Counted from the stretch's first letter, positions 8,608-18,574 are shown. The stretch: DNA of 64,000 nucleotides from Oleomonas cavernae (GCF_003590945.1 NZ_QYUK01000011.1:3380909-3444908); one strand, 5' to 3'. The notes: generated from the sequence alone by a model not told the origin. Program-made: numbers and translations.

Positions 8608-8886
8608 GACCATTTCCCCGTTGGAGTGTCGTTCTGATTGGCGGGAATTCAGCGCAGGCGCTCACCCGAATGCAACGTCCAAATGGTTGGGTTGCCCCTG
8701 ACTTTGGTCGCAGAAATCGGCCTGCGCCTTGCCGTCAAGGATCGGTCCGAACCCCCGCGAGGCCGGCTAGAGCCTTGCCCGGACAAGGTTTTTCGCTGCC
8801 GACGGCACGCATTTGGCGGGATTTTCATTACGCCCGTGCGGATTCCCGACACCGTGTTATAGTGCGCGCCGCACAACATCCCCCCG

Positions 8887-10197
8887 ATGACCCTAGACCT
8901 TTCCATTCTTGTCCTGCTTGTGGCGCTGAACGCCTTCCTGGTGATGGCGGAGCTGGCCGTGGTCGCCGCCAAACGGGCGCGGCTGAAACGGGCCGCAGAC
9001 GCCGGCAGCGAATCCGCCCGCGTCGCCCTAGCCCTGGCGGCCGATCCGGGCAAGTTCCTGTCCACCGTCCAGGTCGGCATCACCGCCATCGGCACCCTGT
9101 CGGGCGCCTTCGGCGGCCAGGTCCTGGCCGGCCCGCTGACCGAGCAGTTGAGCCGGATCCCCGCCCTGGCGCCCTATGCCGACGAGCTGGCCATCGCCAT
9201 CATCGTCATCGGCCTCACCTATGTGACCTTGATCCTGGGCGAGTTGGTGCCCAAGCGCCTGGCCCTGGCGCGGGCGGAATCGATCGCCACCTTCGTCGCC
9301 CGGCCCCTGCGCTTCCTGGCGGCGATCGGCGCGCCGGCGGTGTGGTTCATCAACACCTCGACCAACCTGGTGCTGAAGCTGCTGCCCAAGGGCTCGAAGG
9401 AACCCGACGTCACCGACGAGGAAGTGCGCATCCTGATGCAGGAGGGCACCGCCACCGGCCATTTCCACGAGGCCGAGCGGGCCATCGTCGAGATGACCCT
9501 GCGTTTGGGCGATCGCAACGTCGATGCCCTGATGACCCCGCGCACCCAGATCGAATGGCTGGATGTGGAGGATGCCCCGCGCAAGACCTGGACCAAGATC
9601 GCGGAAAGCCATTACTCCCGCTTCCCGGTAAAGAAGGGCACCTCCAAGCACGTCCTGGGCTTCGTCCAGGTCAAGGATCTGTTCGCCCAGCCGCAGACCC
9701 TTCAGGGCAAGCCGGTCGACCTCGCCGCGGCGATCCACCCGGCACTCTACATTCCCGAGACCACGCCGGCCCTGAAGGCGCTGGAGCTGTTCCGGGCCAA
9801 CGGCAGCCCGCTGGCCCTGATCGTCGACGAATACGGCGACATCCAGGGCCTGGTCACCCTGACCGACCTGCTCGAGGCCCTGATCGGCGAACTCGAGGAA
9901 GCCGATACGCCGGATACCGAAAGATCGGTTGTCCAGCGCGAGGACGGTTCCTATCTGATCGACGGCGGCTATTCGCTGGACCGGCTGTGGGACGTTCTCG
10001 GCGTGGCCGAACCCCGCATCGAGGACGGCGACTACAACACGCTGGGCGGCCTGATGATGCACCGCCTCAAGCGCATCCCGTCCGCGGGGGATCACTTCCC
10101 CTTCGGCGGCTTCCGTTTCGAGGTCGTGGACATGGATGGCCGCCGGGTGGACAAGGTGCTGGTCAGCCTGTTACCTGACGACGACACTGGTACCTGA
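8887..10197 (+). CDS. CorC/HlyC-family transmembrane protein with CBS pair
   Basis: 436 residues. The N-terminal DUF21 (CNNM) domain has about four hydrophobic segments and conserved AELAVVAAKRARLKR and LILGELVPKRLAL. A CBS pair follows (MTPRTQIEWLDV, and LALIVDEYGDIQGLVTLTDLLEALIGE, here the key 19 residues around VDEYGDIQGLVT), then a C-terminal CorC_HlyC domain. Family members are linked to Mg2+/Co2+ efflux; the hemolysin label is historical. The start lies close to the promoter region; a TTATAG-like -10 is visible near 8857. The transported ion is not proven. Confidence 0.85.
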   Translation: MTLDLSILVLLVALNAFLVMAELAVVAAKRARLKRAADAGSESARVALALAADPGKFLSTVQVGITAIGTLSGAFGGQVLAGPLTEQLSRIPALAPYADELAIAIIVIGLTYVTLILGELVPKRLALARAESIATFVARPLRFLAAIGAPAVWFINTSTNLVLKLLPKGSKEPDVTDEEVRILMQEGTATGHFHEAERAIVEMTLRLGDRNVDALMTPRTQIEWLDVEDAPRKTWTKIAESHYSRFPVKKGTSKHVLGFVQVKDLFAQPQTLQGKPVDLAAAIHPALYIPETTPALKALELFRANGSPLALIVDEYGDIQGLVTLTDLLEALIGELEEADTPDTERSVVQREDGSYLIDGGYSLDRLWDVLGVAEPRIEDGDYNTLGGLMMHRLKRIPSAGDHFPFGGFRFEVVDMDGRRVDKVLVSLLPDDDTGT

Positions 10198-10276
10198 GCG
10201 CGTGTCGGGCCGATGCTGATACCAATGACAAACGGCGCCCGGGTGGCGCCGTTGCCAACCAGATAAGGGGGCTCCG

Positions 10277-10909
10277 GTGGACTGGAACATAATCGTCGAT
10301 CAATTGGTGGCGCTGGGCGGCGTCGTTCTCGTCGACCTGGTGATGGCCGGCGACAATGCCATCGTGATCGGCCTCGCGGCTTCGGCGGTGGCGCCGGAGT
10401 TGCGCAAGAGGGTGATCCTGTGGGGCCTGGTCGGTGCCATGGTCCTGCGTATCGCCTTTGCCAGCGTTACCACCCAGTTGCTCGGCATCATCGGCCTGAC
10501 CCTGGCGGGCGGCATCCTGCTGCTATGGGTGGCCTGGAAGATGTGGCGCGAGATCGATGCCCAGCGCAAGGCGCGCGCCGCCGGCAAGGAGGAGGGGGAG
10601 GAAGAGTTCTTCCCCGGCGAGAAGGCCCCCACGACCTTCCGCGGCGCCGTGCTGCAGATCATCCTGGCCGACGTCTCCATGTCGCTCGACAATGTGCTGG
10701 CGGTCGCTGCCGTCGCCAAGGAACACCTCTGGGTCCTGGTTGCCGGCTTGATCCTGTCCATCGCCCTGATGGGCGCGGCCGCGACCCTGGTCGCCAACCT
10801 GCTCAAGCGCTACCACTGGATCGCCTATGTCGGCCTCGCGGTCATCGCCTATGTCGCAGTGGACATGATCTATCGTGGCACGGTACAGGTGGTGGAAGCG
10901 GCGGGCTGA
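10277..10909 (+). CDS. TerC-family integral membrane protein (YjbE-like)
   Basis: 210 residues with about six or seven transmembrane helices. The paired TerC signatures are present: VDLVMAGDNAIVIGLA near the N-terminus and ADVSMSLDNVLAVAAVA in the second half, each with a membrane-embedded Asp-Asn. A charged cytoplasmic loop rich in Lys and Glu separates the halves. TerC proteins have been linked to metal export, especially manganese, and to tellurite resistance; the substrate here is inferred only. The 79-bp leader is too short for a yybP-ykoY Mn riboswitch and none is visible. Confidence 0.85.
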   Translation: MDWNIIVDQLVALGGVVLVDLVMAGDNAIVIGLAASAVAPELRKRVILWGLVGAMVLRIAFASVTTQLLGIIGLTLAGGILLLWVAWKMWREIDAQRKARAAGKEEGEEEFFPGEKAPTTFRGAVLQIILADVSMSLDNVLAVAAVAKEHLWVLVAGLILSIALMGAAATLVANLLKRYHWIAYVGLAVIAYVAVDMIYRGTVQVVEAAG

Positions 10910-10982
10910 CACGCCGCGATCGACTGTCTTCGAGAGGGCCGTTCTCAAGACCTGAATGGCCCCCTCCTTGGGGGGAAGCGAC

Positions 10983-12614
10983 ATGACCACGCCCAATCCC
11001 TACGAAACCGACCTCGACAAGAACCCCGCCAACTATGTTCCCCTGACGCCGATCGGCTTCCTGGAGCGGGCGGCGGCGGTCTATCCCAATCGCACCGCCA
11101 TCATCCATGGCGAGTGGCGCATCGACTATGCGCAAGCCTATGCCCGTGCCCGCCGCCTGGCCTCGGCCCTGGCGGCGCGCGGCGTGGCGCGGGGCGATAC
11201 GGTATCGGTCATGGCGCCGAACATTCCCCCGGTGCTCGACGCCCATTTCGGCGTACCCATGCTGGGCGCCGTGCTCAACACGCTGAACATCCGCCTGGAC
11301 GCGGCGACCATCGCCTTCACCCTGGACCATGCCCAGACCAAGGTGCTGATCACCGACCGTGAATTCTCGGCCGTAACCAGGCAGGCCCTGGCCCTGGCCA
11401 AGGTGAAGCCGCTGGTCATCGACATCGACGATCCGCAATACACCGGCAAGGGCGAGCGCCTGGGCGAGATCGAGTACGAGGAGTTCATCGCCGGCGGTGA
11501 CCCGGGCTTCGTCTGGTCGGGCCCTGGCGACGAATGGCAGTCGATCAGCCTGAACTACACCTCGGGCACCACGGGCAACCCCAAGGGCGTGGTCTACCAC
11601 CACCGCGGCGCCTATCTCAACGCGGTCGACAACATCGTCTCGGCCGGCATGGTCGGGCAGTCGGTCTATCTGTGGACCCTGCCGATGTTCCACTGCAACG
11701 GCTGGTGCTTCACCTGGTCGCTGGCGATCGTGGCGGGCACCCATGTCTGCCTGCGCCGGGTCGAGGCGGGCGCCATCTTCGCCGCGATCGAGAAGTACAA
11801 GGTCACGCACCTGTGCGGCGCCCCCATCGTCATGGGCATGCTGATCAATGCCGGTGCCGAGCAGAAGCGCCCCCTGCCCCACAAGGTGGAACTGCTGACC
11901 GCCGCCGCCCCGCCGCCCGCCGCCGTGATCGCGGCGATGGAGGCCAACGGCTTCAAGATCACGCACCTGTACGGCCTGACCGAGACCTATGGCCCGGCCA
12001 CCATCTGCGCCTGGAACGAGGACTGGGACGCCCTGGCGGCGGACGAACAGGCGGCGCTGAAGGCCCGCCAGGGCGTGAAGTCGCCCTTGCTGGCCGGCCT
12101 CGACGTGATGGATCCCGAGACCATGGCGCCCGTGCCGCGCGACGGCGTGACCATGGGCGAGGTCATGTTCCGCGGCAACCTGGTCATGAAGGGCTACTTG
12201 AAGAACCCCAAGGCCACGCAGGAAGCCTTCGCCGGCGGCTGGTTCCATTCCGGCGACCTAGGGGTAATGCACCCGGACGGTTACATCCAGCTCAAGGACC
12301 GCTCCAAGGACATCATCATCTCGGGCGGCGAGAACATCTCGACCATCGAGGTCGAGGATGTGCTCTACAAGCATCCCAAGATCCTGGAAGTGGCGGTGGT
12401 GGCACGCCCGGACGAGCGCTGGGGCGAAACCCCCTGCGCCTTCGTGACGCTCAAGACCGGCCAGACCCTGACCGAGCAGGAAGTGATCGCCTTCTGCAAG
12501 GAAAACCTCGCCGGCTACAAGGTGCCGCGCACCGTGGTCTTCGAGGACCTGCCCAAGACCTCGACCGGCAAGATCCAGAAGTATGTGCTGAGGGATAGGG
12601 CTAAAGCGCTCTGA
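10983..12614 (+). CDS. Medium/short-chain acyl-CoA synthetase (AMP-binding)
   Basis: 543 residues of the ANL superfamily. It activates a carboxylate to acyl-CoA through an adenylate. Motifs: YTSGTTGNPKGVVYHHRG (P-loop), LYGLTETYGPATIC (A5), GWFHSGDLGVMHPDGYIQLKDRSKDIIISGG (shown by its SGDLG and DRSKDIIISGGE cores), and a C-terminal PKTSTGKIQK with the catalytic Lys. It belongs to the group containing DmdB (methylmercaptopropionate-CoA ligase) and plant AAE proteins, so the substrate could be short to medium chain. ATG at 10983 has GGGGGGAAG upstream. Confidence 0.85.
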   Translation: MTTPNPYETDLDKNPANYVPLTPIGFLERAAAVYPNRTAIIHGEWRIDYAQAYARARRLASALAARGVARGDTVSVMAPNIPPVLDAHFGVPMLGAVLNTLNIRLDAATIAFTLDHAQTKVLITDREFSAVTRQALALAKVKPLVIDIDDPQYTGKGERLGEIEYEEFIAGGDPGFVWSGPGDEWQSISLNYTSGTTGNPKGVVYHHRGAYLNAVDNIVSAGMVGQSVYLWTLPMFHCNGWCFTWSLAIVAGTHVCLRRVEAGAIFAAIEKYKVTHLCGAPIVMGMLINAGAEQKRPLPHKVELLTAAAPPPAAVIAAMEANGFKITHLYGLTETYGPATICAWNEDWDALAADEQAALKARQGVKSPLLAGLDVMDPETMAPVPRDGVTMGEVMFRGNLVMKGYLKNPKATQEAFAGGWFHSGDLGVMHPDGYIQLKDRSKDIIISGGENISTIEVEDVLYKHPKILEVAVVARPDERWGETPCAFVTLKTGQTLTEQEVIAFCKENLAGYKVPRTVVFEDLPKTSTGKIQKYVLRDRAKAL

Positions 12615-12638
12615 GACCCGGCATCCCTCCTCACCCAA

Positions 12639-12715
12639 CCCTCTCCTCCCAGGAGGAGAGGGCTAATTGAGCCCCCTCCGCCCTTCAGGGGGGAGGGGTT
12701 GGGGGAGGTGGGTGT
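12639..12715. repeat. Palindromic intergenic repeat, family A
   Basis: A strong hairpin CCCTCTCCTCC-CA-GGAGGAGAGGG is followed by CCCCCTCCGCCCTTCAGGGGGGAGGGG and GGGGGAGGTGGG. It lies between convergent genes, where the first hairpin may also help end transcription. Confidence 0.8.
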
Positions 12716-12722
12716 CGCCGCC

Positions 12723-14219
12723 TTACTTCATCGTCGGGATCGAGAATTCCGCGCCCGAGCGGATGCCGGTCGGCCAGCGGCTGGTGACCGTCTTCACCTT
12801 GGTCCAGAACTTGACACCTTCGGTGCCGTGCTGGTTGGTGTCGCCGAAGGCCGAGCGCTTCCAGCCGCCGAAGCTGTGATAGGCCAGCGGCACCGGGATC
12901 GGCACGTTGATGCCGACCATGCCGACCTGGACGCGGCTGGCGAAATCGCGCGCCGCATCGCCGTCGCGGGTGTAGATCGCGACACCGTTGCCGTACATGT
13001 GCTTGGTCGGCAGTTCCACCGCCTCGTCGAAATCCTTGGCGCGCACGACCGACAGGACGGGCCCGAAGATTTCTTCCTTGTAGATCTTCATGTCGGGCGT
13101 GACATGGTCGAACAGGCAGCCGCCCATGAAGTAGCCGTTCTCATAGCCCTGGAGCTTGAAGTTGCGGCCGTCGACCAGCAGCTTGGCGCCTTCCGAGACG
13201 CCGTGGTCGACATAGCCGCGCACCTTGGCCAGCAGTTCGGCCGAAACCATCGGGCCGTAGTCCGAGGTCGGGTCGTTCGACGGGCCGACCTTCAGGGACT
13301 CGACGCGCGGCAGCAGCTTGTCGATCAGCGCGTCGGCGGTCTTCTCGCCCACCGGCACGGCGACCGAGATCGCCATGCAGCGCTCGCCGGCCGAGCCGTA
13401 GCCCGCACCGATCAGCGCGTCGGCGACCTGGTCCAGGTCGGCGTCAGGCATGATGATCATGTGGTTCTTGGCGCCGCCCATGGCCTGCACCCGCTTGCCG
13501 TTCGCCGCCCCCGTCGCATAGACGTAGGAGGCGATGTTGGTCGAGCCGACGAAGGAGATGGCCGGCACGCGCGGATCGGTCAGCAGGGTGTCGACTGCGA
13601 TCTTGTCGCCGATCACCAGGTTCAGCACGCCCGGCGGGCCGCCGGCCTCGATGAACAACTCGGCCAGGCGCAGCGGCACCGAGGGGTCCTTCTCGGAGGG
13701 CTTGCACACGAAGGTGTTGCCGCAGGCAATGGCCACGCCGAACATCCACATCGGGATCATGGCGGGGAAGTTGAACGGCGTGATGCCGGCGACCACGCCG
13801 AGCGGCTGGCGCATCGAATACATGTCAATGCCCGGGCCGGCGCCTTCGGTGAAGTCGCCTTTCAGCAGGTGCGGGATGCCGCAGGCGAATTCGATCACTT
13901 CCAGGCCGCGCTGGATGTCGCCCTTGGCGTCCGAGATCACCTTGCCGTGCTCCTCGGACAGGAGGGCGGCGAGATTGTCCATCTCGCGCTCGACCAGTTC
14001 CTTGAACCTGAACATCACGCGGGCGCGCTTCTGGGGGTTCTGCGCCGACCACGAGGGGAAGGCCGCCTCGGCCGCCGAGATCGCCGCTTCGACTTCCGCC
14101 TGCGTCGCCAGCGGGGCCTGCTTCACCACTTCGCCCAGCGTCGGGTTGTAGACGTCCTGGAAGCGGCCGCTCTGGCCCTCCACGTGGCGCCCATTGATGA
14201 AATGGGTCAGTTGCTTCAT
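12723..14219 (-). CDS. mmsA: CoA-acylating methylmalonate-semialdehyde dehydrogenase
   Basis: 498 residues. It converts methylmalonate or malonate semialdehyde to propionyl- or acetyl-CoA with NAD+ and CoA in valine, thymine or inositol breakdown. The family-specific TPFNFPAMIPMWMFGVAIA block (residues 148-166) and the catalytic Cys281 in GSAGERCMAIS are present. The general-base Glu of ordinary aldehyde dehydrogenases is replaced (GGAKNHMI), as is normal for this CoA-dependent group. ATG at 14219 begins MKQLTHFINGR, the usual start. A LysR gene diverges 190 bp away and is the likely regulator. No other mms genes adjoin it. Confidence 0.92.
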   Translation of the reverse strand: MKQLTHFINGRHVEGQSGRFQDVYNPTLGEVVKQAPLATQAEVEAAISAAEAAFPSWSAQNPQKRARVMFRFKELVEREMDNLAALLSEEHGKVISDAKGDIQRGLEVIEFACGIPHLLKGDFTEGAGPGIDMYSMRQPLGVVAGITPFNFPAMIPMWMFGVAIACGNTFVCKPSEKDPSVPLRLAELFIEAGGPPGVLNLVIGDKIAVDTLLTDPRVPAISFVGSTNIASYVYATGAANGKRVQAMGGAKNHMIIMPDADLDQVADALIGAGYGSAGERCMAISVAVPVGEKTADALIDKLLPRVESLKVGPSNDPTSDYGPMVSAELLAKVRGYVDHGVSEGAKLLVDGRNFKLQGYENGYFMGGCLFDHVTPDMKIYKEEIFGPVLSVVRAKDFDEAVELPTKHMYGNGVAIYTRDGDAARDFASRVQVGMVGINVPIPVPLAYHSFGGWKRSAFGDTNQHGTEGVKFWTKVKTVTSRWPTGIRSGAEFSIPTMK

Positions 14220-14409
14220 GGCGTTTTTCCCTGAATGACGGCGGTCAGCGTTGGCTGGGGGGAAAACTGGCACAGGTGCCCGAAATCTTCTACCCGCGTT
14301 GACGCAGTACCATTGTGCGCAAACACAGACAGGGCATGATGGGTTTTATGGATAAAGCCCTACCCTCCCTGGTGTGAGGGCACAATAGGGTAAGGGGGAG
14401 AGGCGCAGC

Positions 14410-15309
14410 ATGACCGGCAAGCTCGACTGGGACGACCTGCGCTATCTCCTGGCCGTGGCCCGTGCCGGCCGGGTCTCGACCGCAGCCAAGCGGCTGGGGG
14501 TCGACCATTCGACGGTGATCCGCCGCATCGGCGTACTGGAGGAGGCGCTGGGCGCCCGCCTGGTCGACCGCGGCCCCACCGGCTATGACCTGACCGACCG
14601 CGGCGTGACCCTGGTCGCCGCCGCCGAACAGATGGAGGGGCTGGCCCTGGCCGCGCTCGACGAACTCTCCGGCGCCGATGCCAAGGTCTCGGGCGCGGTG
14701 CGCATCGGCGCGCCCGACGGCTTCGGCACCCTGTTCCTGGCGCCGCGCATCGGCCGCCTGGCCAACCTGCACCCGGGGCTGGAACTGCAACTGATCGCCA
14801 TGCCCCGGGTCTTCAGCCTGTCCAAGCGCGAGGCGGATCTCGCCATCGGCCTGTCGCCGCCCCGCTCGGGCCGGCTGGTGGCGACCAAGCTGACCGATTA
14901 TCGCCTGGGCCTTTACGGCGCCAAATCCTACATCGCCCTGCGCGGCATGCCCGGGGCGATCGAGGAACTGCCCAGCCACACCTTCATCGGCTATATCGAC
15001 GACCTGCTCTACACGCCGGAACTGGACTATCTGGCCGAGATCCACCCCGGCATCAAAGCCTCGCTGCGCAGCGCCGGGCTGATCGCTCAATTGCAGTCGG
15101 CCAAGGCCGGCTTCGGCCTGTGCGTGCTGCCCCATTTCGCCGCCGCCGGCGAGCCCAGCCTGGTCCCGGTCCTGCCGGACAAGGTCGGGCTGATCCGCTC
15201 TTTGTGGCTGCTGACCCACAGCGACCTCAAGGACCTGCCGCGCATCCGTGCCGTCAGCCGCTTCCTGACCGAGGAGACCCGCGCCAGCCGCGACCTGTTC
15301 CTGCCGTGA
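14410..15309 (+). CDS. LysR-family transcriptional regulator
   Basis: 299 residues. An N-terminal winged HTH (WDDLRYLLAVARAGRVSTAAKRLGVDHSTVIRRIGVLE, recognisable from AAKRLGVDHSTVIRRI) leads to a two-lobe effector domain starting near VSGAVRIGAPDG. Divergence from mmsA suggests it controls the dehydrogenase gene in response to a semialdehyde or acyl-CoA metabolite; that is inference from gene order. The 190-bp intergenic region holds TTGTGCGCAA and short ACCCT/AGGGT arms, but no clear T-N11-A operator was settled on. ATG at 14410 has AGGGGGAGAG upstream. Confidence 0.88.
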   Translation: MTGKLDWDDLRYLLAVARAGRVSTAAKRLGVDHSTVIRRIGVLEEALGARLVDRGPTGYDLTDRGVTLVAAAEQMEGLALAALDELSGADAKVSGAVRIGAPDGFGTLFLAPRIGRLANLHPGLELQLIAMPRVFSLSKREADLAIGLSPPRSGRLVATKLTDYRLGLYGAKSYIALRGMPGAIEELPSHTFIGYIDDLLYTPELDYLAEIHPGIKASLRSAGLIAQLQSAKAGFGLCVLPHFAAAGEPSLVPVLPDKVGLIRSLWLLTHSDLKDLPRIRAVSRFLTEETRASRDLFLP

Positions 15310-15353
15310 TCTTTGAGGTTGCCGGCACACAACGCGCCACATTCACCCCCCGC

Positions 15354-15438
15354 GTCATCCCGGCCTCGAGCCGGGATCTTTCGGGCGGTGTTCCCGTTGC
15401 TTCAACTTCACAAGATCCCGGCTCGAGGCCGGGATGAC
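15354..15438. repeat. Inverted repeat, family B
   Basis: GTCATCCCGGCCTCGAGCC at the left pairs almost perfectly with GGCTCGAGGCCGGGATGAC at the right, around a loop holding AAGTTGAAGC-like sequence. It belongs to the same family as 5427-5534. It separates the LysR gene from the antiporter gene. Confidence 0.85.
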
Positions 15439-15511
15439 GAAACAGGGGGGCTTTGCCCATGGCCGCGGCACGCGGAACCGCTAAAGTAGCGTTCCTCGAA
15501 TTGGGATCGCC

Positions 15512-17353
15512 ATGGATCTGACCTACCAGATCATCCTGATCGGCGCCCTGATGGGTGTCTTCGCCATTGTCGCCGGGCGCGTCTCCTCGCGCCTGGGTGC
15601 CCCCGTACTGCTGGTCTTCTTGGGCCTGGGCATGCTGGCGGGCGAAGACGGCCTGGGCATTCGCTTCGACGATGTCTCGGCCGCCTATTTCGTCTGTTCG
15701 ATCTCGCTGGCCGTGATCCTGTTCGACGGCGGCCTGCGCACCCACCGCTCCACCTTCGCCATCGCCGGCCGGCCGGCCCTGGTGCTGGCAACCGTGGGGG
15801 TGGCATTGACCGCGGGCCTGGTGGGCATCGCCGCCTGGGCCGTGTTCGGCACGCCGCCGGCCGGCGCCCTGCTGATCGGGGCGATCGTCGCCTCGACCGA
15901 CGCCGCCGCCGTGTTCTTCCTGCTGCGCCTGCAAAAGCTCGACATCGCGCGCCGCGTCGCCGCCACCCTGGAAGTCGAATCCGGCCTGAACGACCCGATG
16001 GCGATCTTCCTGACCCTGATCGCCATCGAACTGGTCCAGGGCGTCGACCTGACCATGGCCGATGCCCTGCTGCGCTTCGCCCTCCAGATCGGCGGCGGGG
16101 CGCTGATCGGCTGGGCCGGGGGGCGGACCATCGTGTTCCTGGTCAACCGGCTGGAAACCGCGGCCGGGCTCTACCCGATCCTGGTCGTCACCTCGGCGCT
16201 CGCCGTCTTCGCCGGGGCGCAGTTGATCCATGCCTCGGGCTTCCTGGCAATCTATGTCGCCGGCTGCGTGCTGGGCAACGAGCGCCACCGCGCCAGCCAG
16301 CTCATCCTGCGCTTCCACGACGGCATCGCCTGGCTGGCCCAGATCGCCATGCTGGTCACGCTGGGCCTGCTGGTCACGCCCACGAAGCTGCTGCCGGTGC
16401 TGCTCCCGGCCCTGGCGATCACCGCCGTGCTGATGCTGGTCGCGCGGCCGGTCGCCGTCTTTCTGTGCCTGTGGCCGTTCAAGTTTTCCATGCGCGAACG
16501 CGCTTTCGCCGCCTGGGTGGGGCTGCGCGGTGCGGTGCCGATCTACCTCGCCCTGCCGGCCATCCTGGAACACCTGGCCGGCGGCGAGGCGCTGTTCGGC
16601 GTCGCCTTCGTGGTCGTGCTCGCCTCCCTGCTGCTACAGGGCTGGACCGTGGCGCCGGCCGCGCGCTTCCTCAACCTGGCCCTGCCGCCGTCCAAGGCCC
16701 AGGCCGACCGGCGCGACGTCGACGTGCCGCTGGGCGCCCACCGCGATATCGTCGGTTACACCGTGCTGCCGGGATCGAGCGTGCTGGACCTGCCCTTCAA
16801 CCGGCTGCACATGCCCGAAGGGGCCCGCATCCTGTCGATCCTGCGCGCCGGGGCGGTGGTCGAACTCGCCACCCTGGACCGGCTGGCGCCGCGCGACTAC
16901 GTGCTGGTGGTCGCCGACCCGGAGCAGATCCACACCCTGGACCGGATGTTCGCCCCCCGGCGCAAGGACGGCGGCAACCTGGCCGCGATCGGCGAGTTCA
17001 TGGTCGATGCCCGCCAGCCGATCGACGACCTCGGCCGCCTCTACGGCATCGACATCCGGCCCCAGGATGTCGGCCACAGCATCGCCACGGTGATGGCCGA
17101 CGCCTTCTCGGGCAAGCCGGTGGCCGGCGACCGCCTGCCCTACGGCCCGGTCGAACTGGTGGTGCGCACCCTGGACGACGGCGACCAGATCATCGGCGTC
17201 GGCCTGGAACTGGAGCCCGAGGCCGACCGCCCCACCCTGGCCCGCCTGTTCGGCCCCCGGCTCTGGGCGGCCCTGGGCAATGGCGCGCGGCGCCTGCGCG
17301 CCGCGCCGGGCTTCCTGTTTCGCCGGCTTGCGAGACGCGGCCGAGGCGCCTAA
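15512..17353 (+). CDS. CPA1-type K+/H+ antiporter with regulatory C-terminus
   Basis: 613 residues. About 12 membrane helices occupy residues 5-385, with motifs FLGLGMLAGEDGLG, VILFDGGLRT, ASTDAAAVFFLLR and VESGLNDPMAIFL that mark the NhaP2/CvrA group. A TrkA-C (RCK_C) domain follows (about 400-480), then a CorC_HlyC-type domain (about 490-590). This three-part layout is typical of potassium/proton antiporters that protect against high potassium. Ion choice is from family knowledge. corA follows 51 bp downstream on the same strand. Confidence 0.88.
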   Translation: MDLTYQIILIGALMGVFAIVAGRVSSRLGAPVLLVFLGLGMLAGEDGLGIRFDDVSAAYFVCSISLAVILFDGGLRTHRSTFAIAGRPALVLATVGVALTAGLVGIAAWAVFGTPPAGALLIGAIVASTDAAAVFFLLRLQKLDIARRVAATLEVESGLNDPMAIFLTLIAIELVQGVDLTMADALLRFALQIGGGALIGWAGGRTIVFLVNRLETAAGLYPILVVTSALAVFAGAQLIHASGFLAIYVAGCVLGNERHRASQLILRFHDGIAWLAQIAMLVTLGLLVTPTKLLPVLLPALAITAVLMLVARPVAVFLCLWPFKFSMRERAFAAWVGLRGAVPIYLALPAILEHLAGGEALFGVAFVVVLASLLLQGWTVAPAARFLNLALPPSKAQADRRDVDVPLGAHRDIVGYTVLPGSSVLDLPFNRLHMPEGARILSILRAGAVVELATLDRLAPRDYVLVVADPEQIHTLDRMFAPRRKDGGNLAAIGEFMVDARQPIDDLGRLYGIDIRPQDVGHSIATVMADAFSGKPVAGDRLPYGPVELVVRTLDDGDQIIGVGLELEPEADRPTLARLFGPRLWAALGNGARRLRAAPGFLFRRLARRGRGA

Positions 17354-17404
17354 AAGGAGCCCGGACCAAAGCCGCATGGCGCAACAAGAGGAGTGGCGGC
17401 AGGC

Positions 17405-18376
17405 ATGGTGACGCTTTACCACATCCTCGACGGCCGGTTGGAGCGCACGCCCTGGCGCCTGGGCGCGCCCCTGCCCGAGCGGCTGGTCTGGGCCGACATC
17501 TTCGAGCCCACGACAGCCGAGGAACAGTCGCTTGAGGCCTTGCTGGGCCTCGACCTGCCGACCCGCGCCCAGATGGGCGAGATCGAAGCCTCGTCGCGCC
17601 TCTATGAAATCGACGGCGCCCGCTTCATGACAGCCACGGTGCTCTCCAAGGCCGAAACGCCGGAGGCCGAGGCCAGCGCCATCACCTTCGTCATGGCCAA
17701 CCATGTCCTGGTCTCCCTGCGCTATACCGATCCCCTGGCCTTTTCCGTCTATGCCGCCCGGGCGCTGAAACTGCCGGCCCTTTGCGAAACCGGCGAAACC
17801 GCCATGGCCGGGCTGATCGAGGCGATCATCGACCGCGCCGCCGACGTGCTGGAAAACGTCGCCGCCGAGATGGACGCGCTGTCGCGGGAGATCTTCCGGG
17901 TGAAGACGGGCGAGAAGGAGTCGATCGACCTCGAGGACGCGCTGCGCCAGCTCGGCCGCTTCTCCGACCTTGCCGGCAAGGTGCGGGAGAGCACCGCCTC
18001 GATGGAGCGGGTGATCACCTTCCTGACCCAGGTGCTCCAGACCGAGGTGAAGAAGGACTATCGCGCCCGGCTGAAGACCATGGCGCGCGACATCCGCTCG
18101 ATCGCCGAACACGCCTCGGCCCTGGCCCAGAAGGTGAACTTCCTGCTCGACGCCACCTTAGGCCTGATCAATATCGAACAGACCCGGGTCATCAAGATCC
18201 TATCGGTCGCGGCCACCGTGTTCCTGCCGCCCACCCTGATGGCCTCGATCTTCGGCATGAACTTCGACGTCATGCCCGAACTGCACTGGGACTTCGGCTA
18301 TCCCATGGCGATCGTGCTGATGATCGTCTCGGCCGTGCTGCCCTATTTCTACTTCAAGCGCAAACGCTGGCTGTGA
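17405..18376 (+). CDS. corA: CorA-family magnesium/divalent cation transporter
   Basis: 323 residues. A cytoplasmic alpha/beta domain and long stalk helices precede two C-terminal membrane helices. The signature selectivity motif is intact: GMN in ASIFGMNFDVMPEL. The cytoplasmic tail is KRKRWL. ATG at 17405 is preferred; a GTG at 17393 is in frame but has its GGAG directly abutting. Immediately upstream lies the K+/H+ antiporter, suggesting a small cation-homeostasis unit. Homologues also carry Co2+ or Ni2+. Confidence 0.9.
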   Translation: MVTLYHILDGRLERTPWRLGAPLPERLVWADIFEPTTAEEQSLEALLGLDLPTRAQMGEIEASSRLYEIDGARFMTATVLSKAETPEAEASAITFVMANHVLVSLRYTDPLAFSVYAARALKLPALCETGETAMAGLIEAIIDRAADVLENVAAEMDALSREIFRVKTGEKESIDLEDALRQLGRFSDLAGKVRESTASMERVITFLTQVLQTEVKKDYRARLKTMARDIRSIAEHASALAQKVNFLLDATLGLINIEQTRVIKILSVAATVFLPPTLMASIFGMNFDVMPELHWDFGYPMAIVLMIVSAVLPYFYFKRKRWL

Positions 18377-18396
18377 TCCCTGCCCGTCAAACCGGC

Positions 18397-18540
18397 ATCC
18401 CCTCTCCGCCGCTTGCGGGGGAGAGGGAGGGGCCCGTTGCGCCAGCAACGGGAGGGTGAGGTGGCGGGTCGTGAGAGAACACGCTTTGCGCCGTCGACCC
18501 ACCTCACCCAACCCTCTCCCCCAGAGGGCGGAGAGGGCTT
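18397..18540. repeat. Palindromic intergenic repeat, family A
   Basis: CCTCTCCGCCGCTTGCGGGG opens the element and CCCTCTCCCCCAGAGGGCGGAGAGGG-type pairing closes it, with GGTGAGGTGG/CCCACCTCACCC arms between. It is close in sequence to the copy at 1843-1982. Confidence 0.85.
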
Positions 18541-18574
18541 TACGACGCGCATCTGTCCAACTGAGGGTTAGCCC

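Noticed and set aside
10231-10253. AACGGCGCC/GGCGCCGTT hairpin before terC as a terminator or manganese riboswitch
   Set aside because: No U-run follows it and the leader is far too short for a yybP-ykoY element.
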